A DNA stretch of 64,000 bases. Source: DATCYX01 sp963714425. Its GTDB lineage: Bacteria; Chloroflexota; Anaerolineae; Anaerolineales; UBA4823. The stretch spans positions 186,001-250,000 of the forward strand of contig CAVQOI010000010.1 in assembly GCA_963714425.1 (NCBI GenBank), read 5' to 3'. Under the pieces are notes generated by a model. The model was not told where the DNA came from and made no database searches. It was given only the letters and a program-made list of their open reading frames with translations. Within the stretch, counting starts at the first letter, position 1, and each line of letters opens with the position of its first letter. The position numbers and the translations under genes were made by a program. This document shows, piece by piece, positions 10,125 to 20,050 of this stretch.

Positions 10125-13034
10125 ATGTTCAATTCAACCTCCCCCACCTCCCCTCGTGCTCATAACACCCAAATAAATGTCAAAGCCTGGCAGGTAATGT
10201 TCAGCCTGCTGTTGGCTGGGCGGGTTGTCAAAGCTTATTACGATCGTTTTGATAGTGAGTTGACCAGCTTTGCCGACCGCGCCATCGGGATCGCAGTCCT
10301 CACCGGGGTGGATGCTTCTGCGCGCACCCTTGCCTATTTCGGCATGATCGCCACATTTCTGCTTGTCACCATCCTGGGGATTGTTCTGCTTACCAGGGCA
10401 CAAAATGAATTGGAGAAATCGTTTAGATGGGTGTGGATCGAGATCGATCAGAAGATTCTGTTTACACTATCTACCATTGCTTTTGTTGTCCTGCTGTTAG
10501 CCGTGCTGAGCAGGAAGCCTATCTATGAGCATGTGGTTTCCACCCTGTTATTTCTGATCTGCCTGGAGTTGTTCCTCGTGATCGCCAATTTCCTATTCTT
10601 CCGAATGTCCAGGCAGCGGTTACGATGGTTTGAGAATCACAATATTCGCTTCCTTGCCCTGTGTTTTCCAATCGTAATTTTCTTTATAGATTGGGTTTAC
10701 CTGAAACGCCCGTTTACATTGATTGCCGCGCATTATGCGTGGTTTGTCGTTCTCTGGTTGTTGTTTTATATCGCCTATGCAGTGCTTGTAAGGGTGAGTT
10801 CAAATAAGAACATCGAAAAGGCTCGCTTAGACCGCGCCTTGATTGCGTCCGGAACCCCATTCATCTTGATCCCTGTCTCAATCCCGCTGTCTAATGAGCT
10901 TCAATTCACGATTTCGCATATCACTGATATCTCGTCGCGCCAGTTGAGTGGTGGGATCATCGCTGCTTTAATTCTTATTTCTATCGGTACATTTGCGTTC
11001 ATTGTGAGAAAGCCAGCTGTCAAAATTCGAGCGTCAAAGATCATCCAGAACCTTTATTTTCCAGTCTGTATTGCTACCAGCGTGATTTTCTTTTTCTACC
11101 AACCGTCGTTGGATGTGGCTGGCTTCGATATGTTCCACGATGGTGAAAGTCTGATTGTCGCCCAGCAAGCATTTGAGTTCGGGCAGATGCCTTACATCGA
11201 TCAACTTCCGACCCATGGCCTTTCAGAGGTGCACTTTCAATTTCTCTATTCTTGGATAAATGGATACAGAGCTATTGAACCATGGCTTTGGGCGTGGATA
11301 AACGACCTTCTGGCATTTGTGCTCATCTACTACCTGATGAAGATCATCATTGATCCCCTCAGCGCCCTCTTGATCACGTTGTTGTTGCCAATCACCGCAG
11401 TTTTGCTACTAGATAACTATTACGCCATGCTGATCTTTCCGGCGTTGGGCTTGTTGCTCCTGAGGAAGAAAGGACCAGTGCTAAGAAAATATGCGCTTCT
11501 GTGGCTGATTTGCATCGCGGCACTGCTTTGGCGGCTTGATTTCGGCATCGCTGTAACGTTAGCCTATATTTTTGTGGTGGCTCTCAATTTAGCCCAGAAC
11601 GCAGTTGTCCTCCGCTCGTCGATACGCTCGGATATTCGGAAAGTGATCACATCGTTTGCCCTGGTTTTTGGATCTGGGATCCTCTTGTATGTACTTGCGG
11701 TCCTGATCAATCAGCAATCAATCCAGGAGAGCCTGATCCAAAACTTTCAATTCATAAAGATAATGGCGCCAGCGATGTCGTTTCCAGGACTATCGCGTTC
11801 TTATTCGCCCTTAGTGGTGCTCCAGTATGGATTGTTGCCCGGCATTGCGGTTTTTTATCTGGCATATGCAGTGTATCAGGTGTTCTTTAGGAAAGAGGCA
11901 GTATCAAGCTCTCAAATGACTCTGGTTTTTTTGGGTGTCGTCTCTTTGCTCATGTCGTTCCGATCTGTCCAAAGACACACTCTCTTAGAAGGGTATGATC
12001 CCTACCTGTTCGTCTTCCTCTTAGTCGTTCTGCCCTTTTATGTTAACAAGACTCAAAGAAAGGTGTCATTGGTTATCTTTAGCGCCTTGCTCCTAAGCTA
12101 CATCATGATCTTTCCTAAATACAGCATGCTCGTCAAGGGAGGCGAAATATTTAAGTTTCGCACCTGGAGAGATAAGGAGAGCAGAGTCCAGGTGAGTCCT
12201 GGACAATATGATGACCTGGTTTCCTTTCTGAACCACGAGCTGCAAGAAGGTCAGACCTTTTATGATTTTAGCAACAGCCCCATGCTCTACGTGCTGACAG
12301 GTAAGAGGCTGGTGACAGCCACGGTGCCGAACTTGTTGATGACATCGGAGGCGATCCAGCTAGCCGAGCTAAAAAGGCTGGGTGATGCTTACCATCAAAA
12401 TGCAATTCCATTCGTTGTTTTCCGCCAGGGCAACTGGTGGGATTACGTGGATAATGTACCCAACGAGGTGCGTAGCTACCGCATCGCTGAATTCATCTAT
12501 GCCCATTACAAGCCTTTCGCCGATATCAATAACTATATGGTGTGGGCGAAAAGCGACTTGGACCTCAACTCGCTGTTGGCGGAAGAAACCGGCGGAATGC
12601 AATCCTCGCTTGTTCCCATAGAATCATTCAGCCAGGAATTTATTCTCATGAAACTGCCGTATATCTGGGGAAATTACGATGAGGGCGGAGCCGCTGTATT
12701 AACGGACGATTTAGCCGTCTTGATAGATCAGCCAATGCCTGTGGACTCCGACCAGCCATTATTATTGCATTTTGATCCCAAAATTGATAAGACCTCCGGC
12801 AATTACATCCATCTGCGCATCCAGGCAGATGCAAGCGCTACACTCACGCTCACTTACGGCGAGAATGGGAGATCCAGGATAATATTCGATGTGATTCCAT
12901 CCGAGGTCTACAAGGATTATCTGGTGCGTATAAGCACGCAATGGGAGTGGATGAGCCAGCCAATTGACACGCTCCGGGTTGCGGTTTCTGCGCCCGTACA
13001 GATCGAGAGAATCCAGATAAAAAAAGGGGACTAG
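10125..13034 (+). CDS. Large polytopic membrane protein, GT-C-like, function unknown
   Basis: This 969-residue protein has many predicted membrane spans up to about residue 680, followed by about 280 soluble residues that end in a beta-rich stretch. Near residue 340 it has FDMFHDGESLIVAQQA followed by a hydrophobic block. Acidic residues in the first long extracytoplasmic loop and an alternation of this kind are seen in GT-C glycosyltransferases, which use lipid-linked sugars on the outer face. I do not recognise the family with certainty, and the acidic motif is the only support for catalysis. The context of glycosyltransferases and a Wzz/ligase pair supports a polysaccharide role. Confidence 0.65.
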   Translation: MFNSTSPTSPRAHNTQINVKAWQVMFSLLLAGRVVKAYYDRFDSELTSFADRAIGIAVLTGVDASARTLAYFGMIATFLLVTILGIVLLTRAQNELEKSFRWVWIEIDQKILFTLSTIAFVVLLLAVLSRKPIYEHVVSTLLFLICLELFLVIANFLFFRMSRQRLRWFENHNIRFLALCFPIVIFFIDWVYLKRPFTLIAAHYAWFVVLWLLFYIAYAVLVRVSSNKNIEKARLDRALIASGTPFILIPVSIPLSNELQFTISHITDISSRQLSGGIIAALILISIGTFAFIVRKPAVKIRASKIIQNLYFPVCIATSVIFFFYQPSLDVAGFDMFHDGESLIVAQQAFEFGQMPYIDQLPTHGLSEVHFQFLYSWINGYRAIEPWLWAWINDLLAFVLIYYLMKIIIDPLSALLITLLLPITAVLLLDNYYAMLIFPALGLLLLRKKGPVLRKYALLWLICIAALLWRLDFGIAVTLAYIFVVALNLAQNAVVLRSSIRSDIRKVITSFALVFGSGILLYVLAVLINQQSIQESLIQNFQFIKIMAPAMSFPGLSRSYSPLVVLQYGLLPGIAVFYLAYAVYQVFFRKEAVSSSQMTLVFLGVVSLLMSFRSVQRHTLLEGYDPYLFVFLLVVLPFYVNKTQRKVSLVIFSALLLSYIMIFPKYSMLVKGGEIFKFRTWRDKESRVQVSPGQYDDLVSFLNHELQEGQTFYDFSNSPMLYVLTGKRLVTATVPNLLMTSEAIQLAELKRLGDAYHQNAIPFVVFRQGNWWDYVDNVPNEVRSYRIAEFIYAHYKPFADINNYMVWAKSDLDLNSLLAEETGGMQSSLVPIESFSQEFILMKLPYIWGNYDEGGAAVLTDDLAVLIDQPMPVDSDQPLLLHFDPKIDKTSGNYIHLRIQADASATLTLTYGENGRSRIIFDVIPSEVYKDYLVRISTQWEWMSQPIDTLRVAVSAPVQIERIQIKKGD

Positions 13035-13072
13035 GGCAATAACGAAGCCTCCAGCTCCATATGCGCGTGCTA

Positions 13073-13078
13073 TATAAT
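13073..13078 (+). promoter_or_regulatory. -10 element placed for a leaderless transcript
   Basis: TATAAT ends 8 bases before the ATG at 13087. A transcript starting about 7 bases after the -10 would begin almost at the start codon, and no Shine-Dalgarno is present. No convincing -35 is visible. Confidence 0.5.
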
Positions 13079-13086
13079 TGGACTCC

Positions 13087-14352
13087 ATGCCTAGCCAAAT
13101 GAACATCCTCCTCCTCAGTGGCGTCCTCGGCGACACCCGCCGCTACCGCACCTTCCACCCGTATGAACAACTGAGCCTGGCGGGGGTGCCCTGCAGGCTG
13201 GCCCACCTCACCGACCCTGGGCTCCCAGAAATCGTCAGCCAGGCTGGATTGGTCATCTTCCATCGCACAGCCTGGGACGGTTATGTGGAACGCCTGGTCC
13301 AGCGCACACGCCTGGCGATCCTGGATGTAGATGATCTGCTTTTCGACCCTGACGCTTTCCACTGGATCGATAGTCCCGACTTTAGCGATCCCCTGCGAGC
13401 CCGGCTTTACCAGCAGGAGATGCACCGGCATCGCCAGATGCTAGATGTGTGCCTCGCGGTTATGGCTTCGACAGAATTTCTGGCTGGGCGAGCTCGTCAA
13501 ACGGGAAAGCCTGCACGTGTGCACCGCAACGCCTTCAGCATGGAGATGCTTGCATTATCTGAAGCGGCCTATTCCAGCCGGGCCCAGGACCGCAACCGCA
13601 TTGTGCTCGGCTATGCCAGCGGCACGCCCACCCACGACCAGGATTTCGCTGTCGCCAAACCCGCCTTGATGCAGGTCATGCAGCAGCACCCCGAGATTGA
13701 GCTCTGGCTGGTCGGCAGCCTGGACCCGGGCAGAGATTGGGGAGAGCTTGCCGGCAGGGTGAGGCGTATTCCGTTGGTGCCCTGGCGAGAGCTGCCCACG
13801 ATCGTAGCCCAATTCGATGTCAACCTGGCGCCGCTTGTGGTTGATAACCCCTTCGCGCAGTCGAAGAGCGAGATCAAATACCTGGAGGCCGCCCTCCTCA
13901 GAGTGCCCAGCATTGCCAGCCCGACAGAAGCCTACCAGTACGCCATCTGCTCCGGCGAGAATGGTTATCTCGCCGCCAGCTTGGCGGAATGGGCGGCAGC
14001 GTTGAGTATGCTGGTGCAGCAGGCAGGACTGCGCAAAGCGCTTGGGGAAGCGGCATATGCCCACGTGCTGGAGAATTACCATCCTGCCCGGCGTGGGCGT
14101 GAGCTGGTGGAGACTCTGAGCCAGTTCTCCGCACAATTCCCCGATCTTGCGCTTGAGCTGCCTGTATCCAGACCGGCAGATATGGAGGAGCGCAGTTTCC
14201 GCATCGATCCCGCAATCGAGAGCAACCCCACGCTCGGGCGCCGGGCGCGCTATTCGCTCTCGCACCGGGGATTGCGTACGTTGCTGGTGCAAGTGTGGGT
14301 GTACATCCGCCGCCTGCTCGCCCCGCTATTCCCATTTCGCAGAACCAGGTAG
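13087..14352 (+). CDS. Glycosyltransferase, GT4-like
   Basis: This is a 421-residue GT-B fold protein. The C-terminal half carries SKSEIKYLEAALLRVPSIAS (about residues 260-280), equivalent to the donor-binding E-x7-E region of GT4 enzymes. The N-terminal half has an LDVDDLLFD motif known from GT4-like proteins of polysaccharide clusters. A hydrophobic, arginine-flanked tail at residues 395-421 may touch the membrane. The ATG at 13087 is chosen over an upstream in-frame TTG at 13078, because the TTG overlaps a TATAAT box. The next gene begins 6 bases downstream. Confidence 0.85.
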   Translation: MPSQMNILLLSGVLGDTRRYRTFHPYEQLSLAGVPCRLAHLTDPGLPEIVSQAGLVIFHRTAWDGYVERLVQRTRLAILDVDDLLFDPDAFHWIDSPDFSDPLRARLYQQEMHRHRQMLDVCLAVMASTEFLAGRARQTGKPARVHRNAFSMEMLALSEAAYSSRAQDRNRIVLGYASGTPTHDQDFAVAKPALMQVMQQHPEIELWLVGSLDPGRDWGELAGRVRRIPLVPWRELPTIVAQFDVNLAPLVVDNPFAQSKSEIKYLEAALLRVPSIASPTEAYQYAICSGENGYLAASLAEWAAALSMLVQQAGLRKALGEAAYAHVLENYHPARRGRELVETLSQFSAQFPDLALELPVSRPADMEERSFRIDPAIESNPTLGRRARYSLSHRGLRTLLVQVWVYIRRLLAPLFPFRRTR

Positions 14353-14358
14353 CCAGTC

Positions 14359-15252
14359 ATGACGTTATCCATTTGCATTGTCTCTCACCAGGCCCGTGAA
14401 TATCTCGAGCAGTGCCTGGAGTTGATTGAAGCCAACCCATTTGAGGGGGATTGCGAGATCATTGTCGTGGATAACGGCTCCACGGATGGCACCGCCGAGA
14501 TGGTGAATTCCAGGTTTCCGAAAGTGCGCCTGATAAGAGAAGAAACCAATAAGGGTTTTGCTGCTCCGATGAACAGGGCGTTACAGCTGGCAGCTGGCGA
14601 TTATCTGCTGTTGCTCAACCCAGATACGCTGGTTCACGCCGGTGCAATGGGGAACCTGGTCGGCTTTATGCAAACACACTCCGAGGTCGGCATCTGCGGT
14701 CCAAAAGTACTTAATACCGACGGCACGCTGCAACTGCCCTGCCGGCGCGGTGAGCCAACTCCCTGGGCAGTCATCGCTTACTTCTTGAGGCTTTATAAAC
14801 TATTCCCGGGAAGCAAGTTTTTCGGCGGATATTTGATGAATTACTTGGGAGAGGACGAGCTCCACATTGTGGCGGGCGTTTCGGGGTCTTGTATGCTCGT
14901 CCGTCGTGAAGTCTTTGCGCGCATTGGGTATCTCGATGAGCAGTTCTTCGCATACCAGGAGGATGCCGATATCTGCCGGCGGGCGCGGCAAGCTGGGTGG
15001 CAAGTATATTACGTCCCCAGTGCGCAGATCACCCACTACGGCGGGCAAGGCGGCTCGCGCGCCCAACCATACCGCTCGATCTTCGCATGGCATTACTCGT
15101 ATTACCTGTATTACCGCAAACACCTCAGGTCAAATTATTTCTTTCTCATCAACTGGCTCTACTATTTGGCAATGCTGCTCAAGCTGCTCCTGGCGCTGCT
15201 GGTAAATGTGCTGCGGCGGGAGAAATTTGCCGGGCGGCAGCATCCCAAATGA
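14359..15252 (+). CDS. Family 2 glycosyltransferase, rhamnosyltransferase-like
   Basis: This 297-residue GT2 enzyme starts MTLSICIVSHQAREYLEQCL and has VVDNGSTDGT, NKGFAAPMNRA and LLLNPDT, the signature of the WcaE/rhamnosyltransferase-like GT2 branch. The motif QEDADICRRARQAGW supplies the acidic catalytic region. A hydrophobic segment near residues 255-285 probably anchors it to the membrane. It is packed behind the preceding glycosyltransferase. It is likely to add a deoxysugar such as rhamnose, but this is based on family resemblance only. Confidence 0.88.
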   Translation: MTLSICIVSHQAREYLEQCLELIEANPFEGDCEIIVVDNGSTDGTAEMVNSRFPKVRLIREETNKGFAAPMNRALQLAAGDYLLLLNPDTLVHAGAMGNLVGFMQTHSEVGICGPKVLNTDGTLQLPCRRGEPTPWAVIAYFLRLYKLFPGSKFFGGYLMNYLGEDELHIVAGVSGSCMLVRREVFARIGYLDEQFFAYQEDADICRRARQAGWQVYYVPSAQITHYGGQGGSRAQPYRSIFAWHYSYYLYYRKHLRSNYFFLINWLYYLAMLLKLLLALLVNVLRREKFAGRQHPK

Positions 15253-15288
15253 CGGTATAATTCGCACTCCCAGGAAAACCACCCTTCA

Positions 15289-16305
15289 ATGACCCACGAT
15301 TGGAACCTTCGCAACGAGATCCTTGAAATATCACACCGCTGGCAGCAGGTCTTTCTCGCATTCCTGCTCGGCAGCGCCCTTGGTTGGGGGGCAGCTTTTA
15401 TCTTCCCCACCCCGCACCGAGCTCAAGCGGAGCTGTATGTGGCTTATAACGGCGATGCCATTTTTCGCAACGCCGACGATTACAAGAACTGGCAGTTTGG
15501 CGAGCTGGAGGCATATGTCGTCTCCAATGATGTGCTGGACGAAACCCTCAAGCGCTTGAGGCTCCAGGACCCATACTGGGAGAGTGTAGAGAACCCAGAT
15601 CTAAAACCGCAGTTGCGCACTTACTGGCGCAATGCCGGGAAGTGGCGACTGGTTGCCGAATGGCGCGGACAGGAGCGCTCTGAGCAGCTCGCTCAAACCT
15701 GGACGGATGTGATCCTGGAAAAAACCACCCAAGCCTCCATGCATGCCCAGGAAGTGCTCTCCTTGCAGGCCCAGATTGACGCCATCTCACGGGAGCAGGT
15801 GGAGCACCAGCTTGACGCCACCCAGCTTGACCAGATCCTGATTGCCTTGCGTACCTGGCGGGAGGCGCCCACTGCTCAGCCGGGAGACGCACTGGATGTT
15901 TTGACCCGCTGGCGGCTGCAATTTCTGGCTGCTGGGGCAGCTGAGCTGCTACCCGGAGAGCTGGTTTTGCTCGCCCAATTCCCCTCCACCGAGGCCAGTC
16001 TGGAAGAGTATCTCTCCGCTGTGGACCAAGCGCTGGTCGTTCTGAGCGAACAACAGATGATCTTCCAGCGCCAGGGTGCTGAGCAAGCCGCCCAGCGTGA
16101 TGCGCTGCTGGAGCAGTGGAAAGTGGAATCTCAGGCATCTCACAGCCTTACGGCGAACCTGTTGGTGGAGCCGCTCGCCGTCGAGGAGATCGCTGCCCAG
16201 CCAGTCCGCCAGACCAGCGTGATGGCTCTGGTGGGCGGGCTGTTGGGGCTATTGGCCTGGGGGTTGTTCTGGCTTGGACGACCGGTGCGCAAGGCGGGCA
16301 AATGA
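15289..16305 (+). CDS. Wzz-like chain-length determinant / polysaccharide co-polymerase
   Basis: This 338-residue protein has two membrane spans, at about residues 20-40 and 312-332, around a long periplasm-type helical region, which is the Wzz/PCP architecture. The first loop has AQAELYVAYNG and the middle (140-290) is rich in E, Q and L, typical of the coiled arms. It probably sets polymer length together with the ligase/polymerase encoded immediately downstream, with which it overlaps by 4 bases (ATGA). There is no C-terminal tyrosine kinase domain. A TATAAT at 15256-15261 lies in front, so a new transcript may start here. Confidence 0.8.
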   Translation: MTHDWNLRNEILEISHRWQQVFLAFLLGSALGWGAAFIFPTPHRAQAELYVAYNGDAIFRNADDYKNWQFGELEAYVVSNDVLDETLKRLRLQDPYWESVENPDLKPQLRTYWRNAGKWRLVAEWRGQERSEQLAQTWTDVILEKTTQASMHAQEVLSLQAQIDAISREQVEHQLDATQLDQILIALRTWREAPTAQPGDALDVLTRWRLQFLAAGAAELLPGELVLLAQFPSTEASLEEYLSAVDQALVVLSEQQMIFQRQGAEQAAQRDALLEQWKVESQASHSLTANLLVEPLAVEEIAAQPVRQTSVMALVGGLLGLLAWGLFWLGRPVRKAGK

Positions 16306-17798
16306 CATCGCTGGTGAAGTGGCCCGAAGGGGCGGGCAAAACCCTGAGCATGATCCAAAAGATCGCCTGGGCTTTGTTCTTGATCTGCCTGCCGGTCACA
16401 AGCTTCCCGTACTTTCCCAGGGTGTTCGGCGGCAGCGCCCTGGTGCGACCGCTCTCCCTGTACCCGCTCGTAGTCCTCATCTTGCTGGTCACCTTGCCGC
16501 GCCTGGTGCGCAAGCCCATGCCGCGTACCCTGCTCGCCTTGATGCCTTTTGTGCTGGTGGCTATTGCCAGCTCGCTGCTCTCTACAGTGCAGCGTATTGA
16601 GTCCACGACCGATGTTTCCCAGGCATGGCGCATCCTGCGGGCGCTGACCACGCTGGGTATCGGCGCGGGGATGTACTTCAGCGTGGCGTTGTATCCGGCG
16701 TCGAGCGAAGACCTGCGCTTCTCGCTGCGCTGGTTGTACCTTGGCTTTGCCCTGGCGCTGTTGTGGGGCTCGATCCAGGCAGTGTATATCGTCGAGTTCG
16801 ATTCGGCTTTCTTCCACAAGCTCGCCAGGATCCAGGAGTATATCTCGACACGTAAGCTGTTCACCACGCGCGTCTCCGGCATGACCTACGAGCCGAACTG
16901 GTTCGCCGTTCAGATCAGCTCTCTCCTGATGCCATTTCTGCTGGCATCGATCCTCTCGGGATTCAGCGCTTTCCGCTGGCGCTGGCGCTGGCTGACCAGC
17001 CAGATGCAAGTGACGGTTGAATGGCTGCTGTTCGCCTGGGCGGGGGCGATCCTGGTGTTCACCTTCTCGCGGGCCGGCATCGCCATCCTCATCCTGCTGG
17101 TTTTTACAGGCTTCTTGTTCTTGCGCCATCACCGAATCCCGCAAGCGGGGACGATCCGGCGAGGGCGTAAATACTGGCTTCGGCGCCTGCTCGAAGCTGG
17201 GGGAGTAGCGGTGGTGTTGGTGGTGCTGATCTATACCGCCAGCCTGAAGAACCCATTCTTCGCCCGGATTTGGAATTACTGGAACGAGGTGGAGAAGGTA
17301 AGCCTGGAAGATTATTTTGAGTACCTGGGTTTCGGGGCGCGCTTCCGCTACGGCGAGGCAGCCTTCAATACCTATGAAGCCTACCCTGCCATGGGCGTAG
17401 GTTTGGGCAATTACGCTTTTTACTTCGCAGAGATGATGCCTGACGAGCCGCTGGCGCCTTCTCCAGAGCTGCTGCGCCTGATCGTGCCGGAAGGCAACCG
17501 GGTGCGGCTGATCACCCCGAAGAACTTCTATTACCGGCTGCTGGCGGAGACCGGGTTGGTAGGCATGGCGGCATTCATGGCGTTCATCGCCGCCATCCTG
17601 GGGTGTGCATTATTTCTGTGGTTGTCGCCGAACAAAGAGCAGAAATTCTGGGGCAGGGCAGGGCTGCTGGGGCTGCTGGCTTTTGTGGCTTCGGCAATGT
17701 CGTTCGATTCGTTTGCCATCCCCAACATGTGGGTGGTGTTTGGGCTGACCACCTCGGCAGCGTGGATTGGGACCCGGGAAAAAGGAAAGGACGGTTAA
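16302..17798 (+). CDS. O-antigen ligase / Wzy-type polymerase family protein
   Basis: This polytopic protein of 498 residues has about ten to twelve hydrophobic segments. It contains the large external loop typical of the Wzy_C/WaaL family, with AFNTYEAYPAMGVGLGNY and the following PKNFYYRLLAETGLVG, where PKN-x-Y-x-x-L-L-A-E-x-G is the recognised motif. Such proteins polymerise or ligate lipid-linked glycans on the outer face. The ATG at 16302 overlaps the stop of the chain-length gene. The frame is open further upstream, but that part is a shadow of the Wzz-like gene. Polymerase and ligase cannot be separated by sequence. Confidence 0.88.
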   Translation: MTSLVKWPEGAGKTLSMIQKIAWALFLICLPVTSFPYFPRVFGGSALVRPLSLYPLVVLILLVTLPRLVRKPMPRTLLALMPFVLVAIASSLLSTVQRIESTTDVSQAWRILRALTTLGIGAGMYFSVALYPASSEDLRFSLRWLYLGFALALLWGSIQAVYIVEFDSAFFHKLARIQEYISTRKLFTTRVSGMTYEPNWFAVQISSLLMPFLLASILSGFSAFRWRWRWLTSQMQVTVEWLLFAWAGAILVFTFSRAGIAILILLVFTGFLFLRHHRIPQAGTIRRGRKYWLRRLLEAGGVAVVLVVLIYTASLKNPFFARIWNYWNEVEKVSLEDYFEYLGFGARFRYGEAAFNTYEAYPAMGVGLGNYAFYFAEMMPDEPLAPSPELLRLIVPEGNRVRLITPKNFYYRLLAETGLVGMAAFMAFIAAILGCALFLWLSPNKEQKFWGRAGLLGLLAFVASAMSFDSFAIPNMWVVFGLTTSAAWIGTREKGKDG

Positions 17799-17821
17799 GG
17801 AAACCGACCTACAGGTGGCTT

Positions 17822-17850
17822 GTAGGGGCGACCCGCCGGGTCGCCCCTAC
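17822..17850. repeat. Perfect palindrome (13-bp arms) after the polysaccharide genes
   Basis: Thirteen-base arms (17822-17834 and 17838-17850) are exact reverse complements around the loop GCC. It has no T-run on either side, so it is not a classical terminator. It resembles the cores of the other palindromes in this window but lacks their C-run/G-run partner. Confidence 0.8.
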
Positions 17851-17925
17851 TTCGCCCAGGAGGGGCTCGCAGCGTCAGGCAGCCGTGGCGTTAGGGTATA
17901 ATTCGTACTTCGAAAGGTGCCCTAG

Positions 17926-20013
17926 ATGAACCGACCCTGGATACTCCCTACACTCATCGCGTTTTTGATAATCAGCCTGGTGTGCTGCATGTGCGTGCTG
18001 CTTACGCTGGCAGCCGGGTTATTGATTTGGAATCAGCCAGTTGTCTCTGTGGATGTGCCGCCCAGCGAGGAGATCAGCGAAGTGGTGAGCACGCCCACCC
18101 GCCGCCCGACCACCACGCCGCGCCCCACCCGCACACCCAAGCCGGGCGAGCCGCCACCCACAGCCAGGCCAACCCCCAGCGCCCCGCCCAATCTGGCTGA
18201 AGCCGCAGACGAGACGCTCAAGACGCTGCACGAGGCGGTCGTGCCCATCAACGACCCAGCCGACATCGCTCGACGCCTGGAGGGCAAGACTGGCATCTCC
18301 CCCACCCTGGAGCCGCCATCAGCCCCGCGGCAGGTGGGCGAGCAGGATACCTTCTGGGTGCTGGACACGGATGAGAACGATAACTTCCAGGTGGATACAA
18401 CCCTGCAATACGTGACCGATCACGCTTATTTCTGGATTGAAGACGGTGTTGATTTTAGCTCGCGCGATCTGCGCGACCTGGCGCAGACATTCGAGAATAA
18501 GATCTATCCCACCAACCGGGAGTTCTTTGGGTCAGAGTGGACGCCCGGCGTAGATGGCGACGAGCACATCTACATCCTGTACGCCACCGGCGTGGGCAGC
18601 GGCATCGCCGGATACTTCTCGACGATCGATTCGGTCAACCCGGAAATCCAGGAGTTCTCAAACGGGCACGAGATGTTCGTCTTTAACGCCGATATCGTCG
18701 ACCTGGGGGAGGCGTATACATACGGCACGCTGGCGCACGAATTCCAGCACATGATCCACTGGTATCGCGACCGCAACGAGGATACCTGGATGAATGAGGG
18801 CCTGTCGGACCTTGCCATGCTGCTCAACGACTACTCTATCGGTGGGCACGATATTGCCTATGCCATGCAACCGGACTTGCAGCTCAATGACTGGCCGAAC
18901 GACCCCAGCGCGACTGCCCCGCACTATGGCGCGGCGTTCCTGTTCGTCAATTATTTCTTGAACCGCTTTGGCGAGCAGGCGACCCAGGCTCTGGTAGCGC
19001 ATCCAGGTAACGGTTTGGACAGTATCGACCAGGTGCTGAGGGAGCTGAGCATCACCGATCCAATAACCGGACAGCCTGTGACGGCGGATGATGTCTTCGC
19101 CGACTGGGTTGTGACCAACTATCTGCTCGACGGCAGCGTGGGGGATGGGCGCTTTTCGTACCCCAATTACCGCAGCGCGCCCCAGCCCGATGAGACCGAG
19201 CAGGTAAACCTGTGCACAGACGATTGGCGCCAGCGCCAGGTGAGCCAATATGGTGTGGATTACATCGCCATTGGCTGCAACCAGGATGTCACCCTCAGAT
19301 TCGAAGGTGGGACCCAGGTCAATGTCGTCCCGGAGGATGCTTTCTCAGGCGTGTATTCGTTCTGGTCAAATAAAGGCGACGAGTCGGATATGACCCTAAC
19401 GCAATCATTCGATTTCAGCGCTCACAGCGGGCCGCTGACCTTGCGCTATTGGACCTGGTTCGATATCGAGGAGAATTGGGATTACCTGTACCTGATGGTA
19501 TCCACAGACGGGGAAAATTGGCAGTTGCTGACCACGCCCGCCGGAACGGATGAGAACCCCCTCGGCAACAACTATGGCTGGGGATACACTGGCTTGAGCG
19601 GGATGGGACCTGCCTGGGTGCTGGAGGAAGTGGATATCTCGCAGCTTGCTGGGCAGGAAGTCCAGCTGCGTTTTGAATACATCACCGACGGAGCGGTGAA
19701 CGGTGAGGGCTTGCTGGTGGATGACATCGAAATTCCGGAGACCGGCTACTTCACCGACTTCGAGGACGATGACGGCGGCTGGGTCGCCGAGGGGTTCGTG
19801 CGTATCCAGAACGTGCTGCCGCAAACTTTCCGCCTGGCGCTGATACAGTACGGGCGCCCCGTCACGGTTGAATATGTCACCCTGGACGCTGACAATCAGG
19901 TGGAGATCCCTCTGGAGCTTGGAGGGAGCTTGAATGAGGTTGTGCTGGTAGTTTCGGGCACGACGCGTTTCACGCGCCAGCCAGCGACGTACCGGTTTAC
20001 ATTTACTCCATAA
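17926..20013 (+). CDS. Membrane-anchored secreted metallopeptidase (HExxH), M6-like
   Basis: This is a predicted zinc peptidase outside the cell. One membrane segment lies at about residues 8-32, followed by a Thr/Pro/Arg-rich linker (40-85). The zinc site HEFQH sits at residues 271-275, and the third ligand is probably E291 in NEGLSDLA. Residues 455-610 (VYSFWSNKGDESDM onward) look like the MAM/jelly-roll module found in immune-inhibitor-A-type peptidases. The substrate is unknown. A promoter TATAAT at 17897-17902 and an AAAGGTG ribosome site stand before the ATG. It appears to be transcribed alone, ending before a composite palindrome. Confidence 0.82.
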   Translation: MNRPWILPTLIAFLIISLVCCMCVLLTLAAGLLIWNQPVVSVDVPPSEEISEVVSTPTRRPTTTPRPTRTPKPGEPPPTARPTPSAPPNLAEAADETLKTLHEAVVPINDPADIARRLEGKTGISPTLEPPSAPRQVGEQDTFWVLDTDENDNFQVDTTLQYVTDHAYFWIEDGVDFSSRDLRDLAQTFENKIYPTNREFFGSEWTPGVDGDEHIYILYATGVGSGIAGYFSTIDSVNPEIQEFSNGHEMFVFNADIVDLGEAYTYGTLAHEFQHMIHWYRDRNEDTWMNEGLSDLAMLLNDYSIGGHDIAYAMQPDLQLNDWPNDPSATAPHYGAAFLFVNYFLNRFGEQATQALVAHPGNGLDSIDQVLRELSITDPITGQPVTADDVFADWVVTNYLLDGSVGDGRFSYPNYRSAPQPDETEQVNLCTDDWRQRQVSQYGVDYIAIGCNQDVTLRFEGGTQVNVVPEDAFSGVYSFWSNKGDESDMTLTQSFDFSAHSGPLTLRYWTWFDIEENWDYLYLMVSTDGENWQLLTTPAGTDENPLGNNYGWGYTGLSGMGPAWVLEEVDISQLAGQEVQLRFEYITDGAVNGEGLLVDDIEIPETGYFTDFEDDDGGWVAEGFVRIQNVLPQTFRLALIQYGRPVTVEYVTLDADNQVEIPLELGGSLNEVVLVVSGTTRFTRQPATYRFTFTP

Positions 20014-20050
20014 GTTATGCTTGGATAGCACCAGAGAAGGTTTGGGTAAT

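Noticed and set aside
16140..17144. Minus-strand open frame of 334 codons inside the O-antigen ligase gene
   Set aside because: It is extremely rich in Gln, Arg and Glu, the antisense image of a Leu-rich membrane protein, with no ribosome site.
17822..17850. Palindromes as intrinsic terminators
   Set aside because: Most of these hairpins lack a T-run on either strand and share an element-like core, so a repeat is the better description.
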